A stretch of 64,000 nucleotides of DNA from an uncultured Bacteroidales bacterium (GTDB lineage Bacteria; Bacteroidota; Bacteroidia; Bacteroidales; UBA3824), in NCBI GenBank assembly GCA_937877455.1, contig CALFIU010000091.1, positions 1 to 64,000 of the forward strand, in the 5' to 3' direction. The notes below the pieces were generated by a model, which had not been told where the DNA came from, made no database searches, and saw only the letters and a list, made by a program, of their open reading frames with translations. Within the stretch, counting starts at the first letter, position 1; each line of letters begins with the position of its first letter. Below are positions 1 to 9,196 of this stretch, piece after piece. The position numbers were made by a program, and so were the translations under genes.

Positions 1-387
1 CTGGCAAGGAAGCCGACCCATTGGCGGCAGCCGCAGTGGAACTGCTATTGGGAGTAAAACCACTGCTGCACACTATGACGCTCGACAACGGCAAGGAATT
101 TGCGAAGCATGCATTGATTGCCCATGAACTTGAAATCGACATTTATTTCGCCCACCCATACCATTCGTGGGAAAGGGGCGCGAATGAAAACACCAACGGA
201 CTGATTAGGCAGTACTTCCCGAAAGGGACGAACTTTGACGAAATAACAGAGGAACAAGTTACAAAAGTACAAACTATACTGAACAACAGACCACGGAAAA
301 GATTAGGGTACAAAACGCCTTTAGAGGCCTTTCTGGAAATGTATCCCGATTGTGGAAAAAATGTTGCATTTTCAACTTGAATTCTGC
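1..387 (+). mobile_element. Right end of an IS30-type insertion sequence
   Basis: The transposase frame is followed at once by an AT-rich segment at about 361-387 that is likely the right terminal inverted repeat. The left end is outside the window, so repeat pairing and target-site duplication cannot be checked. The element ends at or within a base or two of the stop codon of the convergent aldo/keto reductase gene. Confidence 0.65.
3..380 (+). CDS. IS30-family transposase, C-terminal part (cut by window edge)
   Basis: The frame is open from the left edge, so the true start lies outside the window. The visible part is the C-terminal half of a DDE transposase. TLDNGKEF carries the second catalytic aspartate. 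About 40 residues later the NENTNGLIRQYFPKGTNF region carries the catalytic glutamate, followed by the NNRPRKRLGYKTPLE tail typical of IS30 elements. The enzyme cuts and joins the ends of its own element. The stop lies inside what looks like the right terminal inverted repeat, as is usual for compact IS30-type elements. Nothing in the visible part looks broken. Family assignment is firm; completeness cannot be judged. Confidence 0.9.
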   Translation, partial: GKEADPLAAAAVELLLGVKPLLHTMTLDNGKEFAKHALIAHELEIDIYFAHPYHSWERGANENTNGLIRQYFPKGTNFDEITEEQVTKVQTILNNRPRKRLGYKTPLEAFLEMYPDCGKNVAFST

Positions 388-1230
388 CTATTTTACCATC
401 GACATAAACCACTTGACAATCTCTGGGTCGTGGTGGTCGAAGAACACGCTCTTGCCAGTGTCGAGCTTGAGGAGTAAGTCGAGGTCGTCTTGCGAGAGTT
501 TGAAATCGAAGATGTTCAGATTTTCTGCCATGCGCTCCTTGTGAATTGATTTTGGAATAATAATTACGCCACGGTCGAGAAGATAGCGCAATGCAACTTG
601 CGGACCTGTCTTGCAGTATTTTTTGCCTATCTTGATGAGCGTTTCGTTGGTGAAGAAACCGTTTCTGCCCTCTGCAAACGGTCCCCACGACATGTGTGCA
701 ATGCCGAGTTCGTCCATGTACTTGCGGCTTTCAATTTGCTGTTGGAAAACGTGGGTTTCGATTTGGTTAACTGCTGGCACAACGTCCACATTGGCGCAAA
801 AGTCGATGAAATGGTCGGGATAGAAATTCGACACGCCAATTGCACGCACTTTGCCCTCTTTGTAAGCCTCTTCCAACGCACGATATGCACCGTATCGGTC
901 GCCGAAAGGCTGATGAAGGAGCATGAGGTCGATGTAGTTTGTGCGAAGTTTACGGAGGCTCTCGTCGATGCTCCTTTTTGCACGCTCGTAGCCAAAATTA
1001 GAAATCCATATTTTCGACACAATGAAAATGTCTTCACGGTTGATTCCACTTTTAGCCACGGCGTTGCCCACGCCCTCCTCGTTTTGGTACGCCTGCGCGG
1101 TGTCAATCATTCTGTAACCTACCGAAAGCGCGTCGGCAACGCATCTCTCACATTCTTGGGGGCTTACTTGGTACACGCCGTAGCCCATCTGTGGCATCAT
1201 TACGCCGTTGTTGAGTTTTATGGTCTGCAT
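388..1230 (-). CDS. Aldo/keto reductase
   Basis: A 280-residue NAD(P)H-dependent oxidoreductase of the aldo/keto reductase superfamily, close to the 2,5-diketo-D-gluconate reductase/morphine dehydrogenase branch. It would reduce carbonyls to alcohols in the cytoplasm; the substrate cannot be told from sequence. The catalytic tetrad is complete: Asp43 and Tyr48 (DTAQAY), Lys73 (VSKIW) and His106 (LLHQPFG). The C-terminal cofactor segment IPKSIHKERMAENLNIFDF is also typical. The length is normal for the family. The gene stands alone, with an IS30 end touching its stop codon, and the next upstream gene on the same strand is separated by a terminator. The IS may have altered the last codons, but the length argues that the protein is essentially intact. 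Confidence 0.93.
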   Translation of the reverse strand: MQTIKLNNGVMMPQMGYGVYQVSPQECERCVADALSVGYRMIDTAQAYQNEEGVGNAVAKSGINREDIFIVSKIWISNFGYERAKRSIDESLRKLRTNYIDLMLLHQPFGDRYGAYRALEEAYKEGKVRAIGVSNFYPDHFIDFCANVDVVPAVNQIETHVFQQQIESRKYMDELGIAHMSWGPFAEGRNGFFTNETLIKIGKKYCKTGPQVALRYLLDRGVIIIPKSIHKERMAENLNIFDFKLSQDDLDLLLKLDTGKSVFFDHHDPEIVKWFMSMVK

Positions 1231-1262
1231 ATAGTTAAAGTTTTTTGTTAGTTTCGATATTG

Positions 1263-1270
1263 CAAAAGTA
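1263..1270 (-). promoter_or_regulatory. Probable -7 promoter element for the aldo/keto reductase gene
   Basis: On the minus strand this reads TACTTTTG, an exact match to the Bacteroidota -7 consensus TAnnTTTG. It lies about 33 bases before the start codon. I see no clear -33 TTG at the right distance. Confidence 0.45.
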
Positions 1271-1436
1271 TGTGATTTTTATCGAAAATAGTTTCACTTT
1301 TAGCACGAAAATTTACACAAAAAGAAGAAATCTATCAATATAAATTTGGACAAAACAAAAAAAATTTCATAAAGATAAAGTAAGATTAGTAAAACATCTC
1401 AACAATTTAATATAATTCTATAAATTAGAACAACAA

Positions 1437-1475
1437 AAAACACGGAACTACAAAACTTTGTAAATTCCGTGTTTT
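1437..1475 (-). terminator. Rho-independent terminator after the PorP/SprF gene
   Basis: A perfect 11-bp stem (AAAACACGGAA / TTCCGTGTTTT) with a 17-base loop. On the minus strand it is followed by a run of T, and it lies 36 bases beyond the stop of the PorP/SprF gene. Confidence 0.8.
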
Positions 1476-1510
1476 CTGTTCTTCGGATTAAAACCGTTAA
1501 ACAAGAAAAA

Positions 1511-2545
1511 TTATAATTTTGGACAAGAAATAACCGTATGACGACGTTTTGCTTTAGCTTTTGGCATAAATTCATACATTACAGAAATTTCGTGTGCACC
1601 ACCCGAAACACTAAGCAATTCGCCAATAGAAAAGTCATAACTATAACCAATATGTAAATCAAAAATTTTGTAACCAAGCATAAGTATCATAGCATCAAGA
1701 TTTCCGTAACTATCCTCACGAACAGCCAACGGAATTCCACGTATCCATGCACCAAGAGTAAACGGATTTTTGTTCCAATATGCTCCAATATTTAACTGGT
1801 CGGCTACTTTCATACGTTCATAAAGTAAAGTAAACGAAACACTTTGCAAATCATCTTTATTTTTGCGACCACGGCTTGTTGGCACTGCTCCTATATAAAT
1901 CTTTGCTCCTCCAAAAAGTGTAACTTTTACGTCCTCGCGATAATCATCATCGTCATAGAGCGAAGCCCGTGGCTGCAAAAGGTGATCTACCGAAAATCCT
2001 CCCCAATATTTGTCGCTATAAAAAAGTGATGAAACTTGCATATCAAGATATGATTTCTTTGGCAATGGAGTTGATTCATTGGTGGTTTTTGTGGCATTGC
2101 CATAACTATCAAACATATCTCCAAAAATTAGTTTTTCAAAATTTACACTCCTCTGCAAATATTTAACTTTTAACCCAGGACGAAATGTCCAATCGCGTGT
2201 TATATTGGTGTACCACGAATAACACAAATCAACATCTGTAAGACCAAGCGAACCATCTCCCGCCACGTCTCGCATTACCATCATTCCCACACCGCTTTTT
2301 ATTTTATAAAAATGTTGGTCGTAAGAACAAGCGTATGTATTAAACGTTCCAATTTCTGGCCATTGATTACGATAGTTTACCACAAGACGACTATTGTCAA
2401 CCGCACCCGCATACGATGGCGCAAGAAACAGCGGACACGAATAAAATTGCGAAAATTGTATAATCTGAGCAGACATTTTACCACCACTCAGCAACATCAG
2501 CGCAACCACCAATTGTATGAAGACTGTCTTTTTCAAGATTTTCAA
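1511..2545 (-). CDS. PorP/SprF family type IX secretion protein
   Basis: A 344-residue outer-membrane protein of the PorP/SprF family, which is associated with the type IX secretion system and gliding machinery of Bacteroidota. An N-terminal signal peptide ends near SGGKMSAQ. It is followed by the family signature QFSQFYSCPLFLAPSYAGA and the conserved NYRNQWP segment. The rest alternates aromatic and polar residues, as expected for a beta-barrel (for example the stretch around WGGFSVDHLLQP). It stands alone with its own terminator, so it is probably one of several PorP paralogues rather than part of the core porKLMN operon. A secreted amylase with a type IX sorting domain lies 46 kb away in the same window, so the host does run this pathway. 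Confidence 0.9.
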   Translation of the reverse strand: MKILKKTVFIQLVVALMLLSGGKMSAQIIQFSQFYSCPLFLAPSYAGAVDNSRLVVNYRNQWPEIGTFNTYACSYDQHFYKIKSGVGMMVMRDVAGDGSLGLTDVDLCYSWYTNITRDWTFRPGLKVKYLQRSVNFEKLIFGDMFDSYGNATKTTNESTPLPKKSYLDMQVSSLFYSDKYWGGFSVDHLLQPRASLYDDDDYREDVKVTLFGGAKIYIGAVPTSRGRKNKDDLQSVSFTLLYERMKVADQLNIGAYWNKNPFTLGAWIRGIPLAVREDSYGNLDAMILMLGYKIFDLHIGYSYDFSIGELLSVSGGAHEISVMYEFMPKAKAKRRHTVISCPKL

Positions 2546-2761
2546 TTTTTTTGGTTACTTTTTATTTTGTTTAACGAAAGTTTAATATTATTTATTATAT
2601 GCAACCATATAAAAAATAAAAAAGTCTATATTGTTTTTCTATTTTTGCTAAGTTTTATTGACATACATCGTAAAATTAACACCTAACAAAATTTATCTCT
2701 ATTTTAAAGTTCAAATTTATAATTTTTTTTGCAAAAAAAATACCATTTTAAAGTTTTTTTT

Positions 2762-4669
2762 TCATTTACAAATTTCTGGCAATTTTTCGCAAATAGAACT
2801 CAACAATTTTTCTATTTCCATACGCTCATAATCAACATCTTCGGTAAAAGCTACAATTTGCGAGTTTTTCTGAACAGATAAATCTTTTTTTATCATACTT
2901 TGAAGATTTTCTCGTTTTTTTTGTAACACAAAAAATTGCTCTTTAATATATTCTGCCTGCGGTGTTAGCCCATCTGGATAGTTGGTAGAAAAATTTTCTT
3001 TTATTTTTTGTTCTTTTTCCAACAAATTAAAAATCAATTCATCGGCAACTTTTTTTGTTTCTTCGGCTTTTTTTAGTAATTTTTTTCTGTTTGCTTCTTC
3101 TTCTCGCTTTGTATATTCAGATACGGCAAGAGACGATTTTTCTCTACATTCGCGACAATAAGTAGCATTTATTTCTGCTTTTAGTTTCTCACAAAAAGCA
3201 GCACTTTCTTCGCTGGGTTGCATAGTATTTAACTTATTAACCTTCTGCGAAAAAACATTTTTATACTGTAAATTTTCGATTTTAGAAATTAGGTTATTAA
3301 GTTCTAAAATATGTTGTGGCAACGGCTTTTTATTTGAAAATTCTATTGAATGTAACGTTGCAAGTGTTTTTTCATTGGCTTGTGCATCAAATTTTTGGTT
3401 GGCATACGATGGCTGTGATGCTTTTTCCATTTCGTTGGCAATATTCTTTATGTTTTTGAGATTATTGTCGGCATCAAGATAAACATCGCCATTGAGTAAA
3501 ATGGATTCGTACAACGATTTAAATTCATTGAGAAAAACTGGATCTTTTGAAAACTCTTTTTGACGCTCAGAATAAATGTCATGCAGCGAAATATAATCGC
3601 GAAGTATAGCATAGAAAAAACCACTAAAATCTTCTGTGGTTTTATTACGATAGTTAAGTTGATAATTACCTATGCTATTTTTTAGAGCAACAAACTGTCG
3701 TAAAAAATCAACAAATTTTGTTTCTTGGCGATAAATTTCTTGGCTCAACAATCCAGATTCATACGATTTTTTTACTTTCTGAAACCTTGCCTCTACTGTT
3801 TCATGGGTGGTTTCGTCGCCAGTTACTGGTTCGGAAACATATTTTGACCTATAATTAACAGCAACCATAAACGGATAATCGCGACACTTTACAAGTTCTG
3901 ATAATAATTTGCGACTAAGTTCTTGCGTTGGTTGCATCATAAATTTTCCTATCTCCGTAGTATCAATATCTGCACTATGCACATGAGATGGTATAAACGA
4001 ATAAATTGCAATAGAACATATTTGTTTGTTAAAATCTTGTTCTTCGTAAAGCCGAATTGTTGAACTAAACTTGTATTCTTGACTGCTTGTTTTTGCTTTT
4101 ATAAGATTTCCAAGTTCGCCAACAAGTGTTTTTGTTGCAGACAACGGTGTTGAATAACTTGAAATTTGACCAAGTTGCTCGGCTACAAAATCAAAAACTT
4201 TGTTTGTTTTTTCTGCTGTAATTATGTCAACGTTTACCGATGCATCAACTTTTTTTCCTGAAATTCCCGAAAGTGGAAGATTATCTATTATTCTAACAGC
4301 TTCGTAACTATCAGCAGTATAAGTTTTTATCTCCGAAGAAGAATTATCAACCTTAAAATTATATATTGGATATGTAAGGTTTCCAAGTGCTGTTCCATCT
4401 ATTTTTGCAGTTATAAGAATACTTTGCAATTCGTTGGCTGGATTTTTCTTTTTTTTACTGCCTGGAGGATAAATTTGACCGAGTAAATCTTGAAACTTTA
4501 AACCATTAAAAAGATATAAATCGGTGGATAGGTAATGCCATTCACTATTAAATTTAAAGTCGGCATTACGCTTATATTCTTGATTTACTTCCACAATATC
4601 TTGCGCAAAACCAAACACTGGGGCTATTGTCAGTAATAATACTATAAGGTGTTTCATTTTAAATTTCAA
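2762..4669 (-). CDS. Exported coiled-coil protein of unknown function
   Basis: A 635-residue protein that I do not recognise. It begins with a clear signal peptide (hydrophobic stretch LIVLLLTIAPVFGFAQ, cut after AQ). An internal Met at residue 5 (MKHLIV) could be the true start. The N-terminal 250 residues look folded and beta-rich. The C-terminal half is rich in Lys and Glu and is predicted by eye to form long coiled coils (around residues 520-600). A Cys pair (CRECREKSS) lies near residue 515. It ends 18 bases before the start region of nothing on its own strand but is preceded, 18 bases upstream, by the DUF4105 gene, so the two are likely cotranscribed. A role at the cell envelope is an inference from the signal peptide only. 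Confidence 0.75.
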   Translation of the reverse strand: MKFKMKHLIVLLLTIAPVFGFAQDIVEVNQEYKRNADFKFNSEWHYLSTDLYLFNGLKFQDLLGQIYPPGSKKKKNPANELQSILITAKIDGTALGNLTYPIYNFKVDNSSSEIKTYTADSYEAVRIIDNLPLSGISGKKVDASVNVDIITAEKTNKVFDFVAEQLGQISSYSTPLSATKTLVGELGNLIKAKTSSQEYKFSSTIRLYEEQDFNKQICSIAIYSFIPSHVHSADIDTTEIGKFMMQPTQELSRKLLSELVKCRDYPFMVAVNYRSKYVSEPVTGDETTHETVEARFQKVKKSYESGLLSQEIYRQETKFVDFLRQFVALKNSIGNYQLNYRNKTTEDFSGFFYAILRDYISLHDIYSERQKEFSKDPVFLNEFKSLYESILLNGDVYLDADNNLKNIKNIANEMEKASQPSYANQKFDAQANEKTLATLHSIEFSNKKPLPQHILELNNLISKIENLQYKNVFSQKVNKLNTMQPSEESAAFCEKLKAEINATYCRECREKSSLAVSEYTKREEEANRKKLLKKAEETKKVADELIFNLLEKEQKIKENFSTNYPDGLTPQAEYIKEQFFVLQKKRENLQSMIKKDLSVQKNSQIVAFTEDVDYERMEIEKLLSSICEKLPEICK

Positions 4670-4687
4670 TATTAAACTTTACAATTC

Positions 4688-5848
4688 TTAACGTCTAAAA
4701 AAAACAAGCCGTGCCATACACATTATCAACATACACATTATAGGATATACTCCAACATCAAAATGTTGAGGCAAAATAGGAGTTGATATAAGCACTATTA
4801 ATGTAAATACAGACGCTATTATAAAATATTTTTGCCAAAATAGTTTTTTGCTTCTTGTCATAAACGCAGCCACCAAATGACTCGGCAACGCCCAAAGAAG
4901 GTTTAAATTCCAAGCCGTAACAGTATGCTCGGTAAAAAACCACATAAAAATAAAAACTACCCCCAACAAACCTGATAAAAACAATAGCAATGAATCACAA
5001 AAACGGTGTACCTTACCCGATTTTATTTCGATTATAGTAATCATAGCCCACACTACAAACAAAATCCAAAATACAAGTGCAGGACTACAATGTGTGGTAA
5101 AATCTGTACGATTAACAGGAGTTTCAAATTTTAAAAGAGGATTGGATTGACCCACTATTTTTTTCTTTTCACCGTCAGAAACAAGATAAGTTTCGTTCAA
5201 AATAGTGAATATATAATCAGGAAGAAACATAGCAGAACGCGAATCTGCAATACGATCAACTGGCAACCCCATTAGTATATTTACACCCAATCTATACCAT
5301 GGCATATCGACAAGACGATTATTAATAGATTCTCGCAATGTAAAATCATACTTTCCATTGGGAAAAACAACGCTATTGCCGCATACTTTTTCTATACAAT
5401 CGCGAATACGAGTAGCACAATTGTCTTCAAGAAAATTATACTTATAATATCTATTTTGCTCCAAAGCATTCCATTCAAGATAATCAAAAACAGCTTGTCT
5501 ATCTTCGGCAGACAAATCAAGCACTTGCTCATAAACATCACGCCCATCGTGTTTATATTCTAAGAAAAAACGTCGATAGTCGTATGCTGAAAGATAATAA
5601 TCAAGAAAACCTCGCACAAATTTAATAACAAAAAAAGGTGTGTTAAATTTAAATGTGCCATAATTATAAACACGGTCAATACGTCCGCTGTCGCCCTGAA
5701 CTCTAAATGCACAATGTCCAAAAGATTCATAAATCATTTGTCCTCGTGCGCAAGTCAACACACTTATTTTCAAATCATTAGTATCCGATTGTGCCGATAC
5801 TTTCAAAAACATAAAAGCCGATAAAAGCAAAAATAAATATTTCCGCAT
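4688..5848 (-). CDS. Lnb/DUF4105 N-terminal periplasmic domain membrane protein
   Basis: The reading frame is open back to 5935, but the Met at 5848 (MRKYLFLLLSAFMFLKVSAQ) gives a proper signal peptide, so I choose it; the protein is then 386 residues. After the signal peptide comes the DUF4105 domain, with SVLTCARGQMIYESFGHCAF, a Tyr-rich middle and the NFLEDNCATRIRD motif, whose Asn, Cys and His pattern resembles a papain-like fold. The C-terminal third has four or five hydrophobic segments typical of membrane helices (for example around VFWILFVVWAMITII). The domain occurs in many Bacteroidota and proteobacterial envelope proteins, and its reaction is not settled. It is directly upstream of the exported coiled-coil gene and probably forms an operon with it. 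Confidence 0.85.
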   Translation of the reverse strand: MRKYLFLLLSAFMFLKVSAQSDTNDLKISVLTCARGQMIYESFGHCAFRVQGDSGRIDRVYNYGTFKFNTPFFVIKFVRGFLDYYLSAYDYRRFFLEYKHDGRDVYEQVLDLSAEDRQAVFDYLEWNALEQNRYYKYNFLEDNCATRIRDCIEKVCGNSVVFPNGKYDFTLRESINNRLVDMPWYRLGVNILMGLPVDRIADSRSAMFLPDYIFTILNETYLVSDGEKKKIVGQSNPLLKFETPVNRTDFTTHCSPALVFWILFVVWAMITIIEIKSGKVHRFCDSLLLFLSGLLGVVFIFMWFFTEHTVTAWNLNLLWALPSHLVAAFMTRSKKLFWQKYFIIASVFTLIVLISTPILPQHFDVGVYPIMCMLIMCMARLVFFRR

Positions 5849-5938
5849 CTTTGTTTTTTCTAATTTTAATCGCAAAATTAGATTTTTTTTAGAAATCAAC
5901 AACATTAGATTGAATATTTTTAAGTTTTTCTCCACTTC

Positions 5939-6066
5939 AATTACATTTGAATCAACATCAATATGGGCTGGCTCATAGACCTGCCCTTACAAAATATGGT
6001 GATATTCAATATTATGATGTAAGGGCGAACTTGCGTGTCCGCCCGTTCAAATGAAATTGCCGTGAG
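5939..6066. repeat. Dispersed imperfect palindrome, copy 1 (extended)
   Basis: The outer arms are related to AATTTCATTTGAA on one side and TTCAAATGAAATTGCCGTGA on the other. Inside is a GC-rich hairpin (GGGCG ... CGCCC). The same arm sequences recur at 6112-6142, 33598-33630 and 52883-52960. It is non-coding: the open frame across it only reads through the palindrome. Confidence 0.7.
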
Positions 6067-6111
6067 TTTTAGCATGTAATATTGTATTAAACACAGAAAG
6101 AAAAAAATACA

Positions 6112-6142
6112 CCACGTCAATTTCAAATGAATCGACGTGATA
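6112..6142. repeat. Dispersed palindrome, short copy
   Basis: CACGTCAATTTC and its partner around ATCGACGTG form a short version of the palindromic family seen at 52883-52960. It lies 46 bases after the longer copy. Confidence 0.55.
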
Positions 6143-6517
6143 ATACACAAAAACTTTAAAGAAAAAATTATGAAAAATAAAGGCATTTTTCTCAACTGAA
6201 AAAATAGATTTTACATATAAAATAGGAATACATTAAATTCTAACAGCAAGTTGTTTTTATATTTTTGGGGTTAAAATCAGTGATTTAAATAATTTTCGAG
6301 TAAAAATCTCGACAAAACTTTAATAACATTTATACTATGAGAGAAAATATTATATGGTGATTAACATCCAAATACTAATTTTATAAAGTAAAACCAATTA
6401 AATAACTAATAATCAACTATATACATTATATTAAAAAAAATTAATATTAGATTAAGTTTAAAACATAAACATTTAACTATCAACAATTTAATAAAATATA
6501 ATCATATTTTTTGGTTA
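6143..6517. other. AT-rich spacer without a recognisable gene
   Basis: A very AT-rich stretch between the palindromic repeats and the promoter of the porin operon. I see no coding frame with a plausible start or composition and no RNA gene. Confidence 0.6.
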
Positions 6518-6535
6518 GATAAAACTACTTTTATC
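6518..6535 (+). promoter_or_regulatory. Candidate operator in front of the porin/imelysin operon
   Basis: A perfect inverted repeat of 7-bp arms (GATAAAA-CTAC-TTTTATC) ends 14 bases before the -33 element. Its AT-rich form with GATA at the ends is compatible with a Fur-like or other dimeric repressor, but it is not a full Fur consensus. The functional link to iron is inferred from the downstream genes. Confidence 0.4.
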
Positions 6536-6549
6536 CCCATTTTTAGGGA

Positions 6550-6580
6550 TTGTAGAACACAAATGACAAAAATAATTTTG
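6550..6580 (+). promoter_or_regulatory. Promoter of the porin/imelysin operon
   Basis: TTG at 6550-6552, a 20-bp spacer and TAATTTTG at 6573-6580 match the Bacteroidota -33/-7 consensus. The start codon follows 26 bases later, giving a short leader of about 20 bases. Confidence 0.7.
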
Positions 6581-6605
6581 CCTAAAAATAAATCGATTAA
6601 TCAAA

Positions 6606-7958
6606 ATGTTTATAAAAGAATTATTTAAATATTCAACAATAGTTTTGAGTATATGTACTTCCTTAAACGTTTATGCTCAGAACACACCAAAAGACACAAC
6701 AAAATCATCAGACGGCTATACAAAATTACGTTTTGGTGGTTACGGAGAAATTCTTGGTTCGTGGCAAAATTATGGACTAAACCGTTGGAGCGGTTCCACA
6801 CAGGGCAATTCAGAAGTTAATCATTCAGAAATTTCGATTCCAAGATTTATTTTAGCACTCGACTACAAATTTAACGAAAAATGGATTCTCGGAGCAGAAA
6901 TTGAGTTTGAAGCCGGCGGCACAGGTACAGCTATGGAAATTGAATCTGGTAGTGGCAGTGAAAACGGTGAATACGAAACCGAAATAGAAAAAGGTGGCGA
7001 GGTTGCTCTCGAACAATTTCACATCACAAGAAAAATCGCAAAAGAGTTTAATCTTAGGGCAGGACATATAATTGTTCCCGTTGGACTAACAAACACCCAC
7101 CACGAACCTATCAACTTTTTTACAACATTCCGTCCCGAAGGCGCAACTACCATAATGCCATGTACTTGGCACGAAACTGGTATTGAAACTTTTGGTACAA
7201 TTGGAAAAAATACATATAAATTCGACTATCAAGCACAAATTGTAGCTGGTCAAAATCCACTCGGTTTTAGCCGATACAATTGGATAAAGGGAGGCAAGCA
7301 AGGTTTTTTTGAAACTGACAATTTCACACGTCCCGCTTATGTGTTCCGTCTTGATTACAAAGGTGTTAAAGGATTGAGACTTGGATATTCGATGTATTAT
7401 TGCCACGATGCAGGACAAAATGCCGACAAGTTGATAACATTTAGCAAATACGACCCTATAAACATTTCCATTTATTCGTTTGACGCACAATATAAAAACG
7501 ACTATATAACATTTCGTGGCAATTATTTACAAGGCAAACTTACCGAAGTTTTGGCTATTGACAATGTAATTCGTACATATTCAAACAAGTCTGGATACAG
7601 CCGCACAACCAACGTGGCAGAAAAGGCTTTGAACTACAATTTTGAACTCGGCGTAAACCTCAAAAATGTTTTCAATGGTGGCGACAAATTTCCTCTGCTT
7701 TACCCATTTGCTCACTACGAATATTACAACCCACAAGAAAAAGGCACTGGCACTCAAATGATGGACAACCGTTGCCAAGTAAGTTATTGGGCGTGGGGAT
7801 TGAATTATTTTGCATTGCCAAATCTTGTAATCAAAGCCGACTATACATTTCGCCGAATAGGTACCGATGAGATGTTTAAAAATACAAAATCAAACTATCA
7901 CAACGAAAACGAATTTTGCATCAGCATAGCGTATGTAGGTTGGTTTTGGCAAAAGTAG
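6606..7958 (+). CDS. OprO/OprP-like porin
   Basis: A 450-residue outer-membrane beta-barrel protein. A signal peptide ends at LNVYAQ. The barrel then starts with KLRFGGYGEILGSWQNYG, and alternating strands continue to the C-terminal aromatic residue pattern (AYVGWFWQK). The length and strand pattern are those of phosphate-selective porin O/P-like proteins. In Bacteroidota such porins often sit next to metal-uptake lipoproteins. Here the gene leads an operon with an imelysin and a di-heme oxidoreductase-like lipoprotein, so passage of iron or an anion linked to iron uptake is plausible but inferred. It is preceded by a strong promoter and a candidate operator. A second porin of related type, 404 residues, lies three genes downstream. 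Confidence 0.82.
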   Translation: MFIKELFKYSTIVLSICTSLNVYAQNTPKDTTKSSDGYTKLRFGGYGEILGSWQNYGLNRWSGSTQGNSEVNHSEISIPRFILALDYKFNEKWILGAEIEFEAGGTGTAMEIESGSGSENGEYETEIEKGGEVALEQFHITRKIAKEFNLRAGHIIVPVGLTNTHHEPINFFTTFRPEGATTIMPCTWHETGIETFGTIGKNTYKFDYQAQIVAGQNPLGFSRYNWIKGGKQGFFETDNFTRPAYVFRLDYKGVKGLRLGYSMYYCHDAGQNADKLITFSKYDPINISIYSFDAQYKNDYITFRGNYLQGKLTEVLAIDNVIRTYSNKSGYSRTTNVAEKALNYNFELGVNLKNVFNGGDKFPLLYPFAHYEYYNPQEKGTGTQMMDNRCQVSYWAWGLNYFALPNLVIKADYTFRRIGTDEMFKNTKSNYHNENEFCISIAYVGWFWQK

Positions 7959-8014
7959 GATTTAGCTTTTGTACATCCATAAAAAAATGTAACTAAACAA
8001 AAAACAATACACAA

Positions 8015-9196
8015 ATGAAAAAAAGAGCATTATTCGCAGCTGGACTTTTAGCGTTCGGCGCAGCAACTTTCACCGCCTGCAAAGACGATGACGACGACAA
8101 TGTTTTGGCTACTATAGCCGATTCTACAGCAGTAAACGTTGAGTACACCTCAGCTTACGCTAAACAATGGGGCAACTATATGCGTACCGTTGCTACACTT
8201 CTAAAAACCGATTCAGACAACCTCTACGCCTACTGGAACGACGCTTACGATGGCGGCGAAAGTTACGCTAAGCGTTTCCTCGGACACGAAGGTGCTGGAT
8301 TCAAGTCTTCAAAAGAGTGTGTTGAACAGATAATTGAAGGCTGTGTTGACATTGCTGGAGAGGTTGGCGACAGCAAAATCGCTGGTCCTGTAAAATCTGG
8401 AAACGTACTCGAAGTAGAATCTTGGTTTTCGTGGCACTCACGTGTCGATTTTTCTAACAACATCGCTTCTATCAAGAATGCTTATTACGGTTCGCGCGAT
8501 GGTGTTGTCAACGAAAATTCTATCTCTAAGGTAATCAACGGTCAAAATGCAGATCTCGATGCCAAGGTGATTGCAGCAATCAAAAATGCTCAAGATGCAA
8601 TTTTGGCTATTCCTCAACCTTTCCGTAACAACCTCTCAAGCACCGAGGCTCAAATTGCTATTGAAGCTTGTGCCGATTTGGAAGAGGTTTTAGACAAAGA
8701 TCTAAAATCTTACATCGACGACAATCTCGCCGACTACGATTGGCAGAGTGTTTTGGAACAATATGTTAACAATGTTGTTGTTCCTACATACAAAGATTTG
8801 AAAGACCTCAACACTGCTCTCTACAATGCTGTAGTGGCATTCCAAGAGAATCCTTCTAACGATGGTTTTACTACATGTGCCAACGCTTGGCTTGCTGCCC
8901 GTACTCCTTGGGAATCGAGCGAGGCATTCCTATTTGGTCCTGTTGCCGACAAGGGGCTCGACCCCAATATGGATACTTGGCCTCTCGACCTTAGCGGTAT
9001 CATCAAAATATTCAACACAGCCTCATGGGCAGACCTTGAATGGACTGGCGACTATGAAGAAGAAGATGAAGACAATCCAGAAAACACAACAGAACATGCT
9101 TCTGACATTGCAGCAGCACAGAGTCTACGTGGTTTCCACACTTTGGAATACTTAATTTTCAAAGACGGAAAAGCAAGGACTATTCACACTAATTGA
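8015..9196 (+). CDS. Imelysin-family lipoprotein (iron-regulated type)
   Basis: A 393-residue lipoprotein: the signal ends in FTAC followed by an acidic stretch, which would direct it to the outer membrane. The fold family is imelysin (peptidase M75-like, IrpA/insulin-cleaving membrane protein relatives), whose hallmark GxHxxE motif is seen as GFHTLE at residues 373-378. Family members are linked to iron uptake, and metal binding is likely; peptidase activity is doubtful for most. The motif lies only 15 residues from the end, and the stop codon falls inside a run of 7-bp repeats (from 9191), so the last residues may have been trimmed or replaced by repeat expansion. The gene follows the porin by 56 bases and precedes a DUF1111 gene, an arrangement known for imelysin loci. 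Confidence 0.88.
   Translation: MKKRALFAAGLLAFGAATFTACKDDDDDNVLATIADSTAVNVEYTSAYAKQWGNYMRTVATLLKTDSDNLYAYWNDAYDGGESYAKRFLGHEGAGFKSSKECVEQIIEGCVDIAGEVGDSKIAGPVKSGNVLEVESWFSWHSRVDFSNNIASIKNAYYGSRDGVVNENSISKVINGQNADLDAKVIAAIKNAQDAILAIPQPFRNNLSSTEAQIAIEACADLEEVLDKDLKSYIDDNLADYDWQSVLEQYVNNVVVPTYKDLKDLNTALYNAVVAFQENPSNDGFTTCANAWLAARTPWESSEAFLFGPVADKGLDPNMDTWPLDLSGIIKIFNTASWADLEWTGDYEEEDEDNPENTTEHASDIAAAQSLRGFHTLEYLIFKDGKARTIHTN

Noticed and set aside
5941..6195. 84-residue open frame on the minus strand
   Set aside because: It runs through the palindromic repeat copies and AT-rich spacer. Composition and lack of a plausible start make it non-coding.
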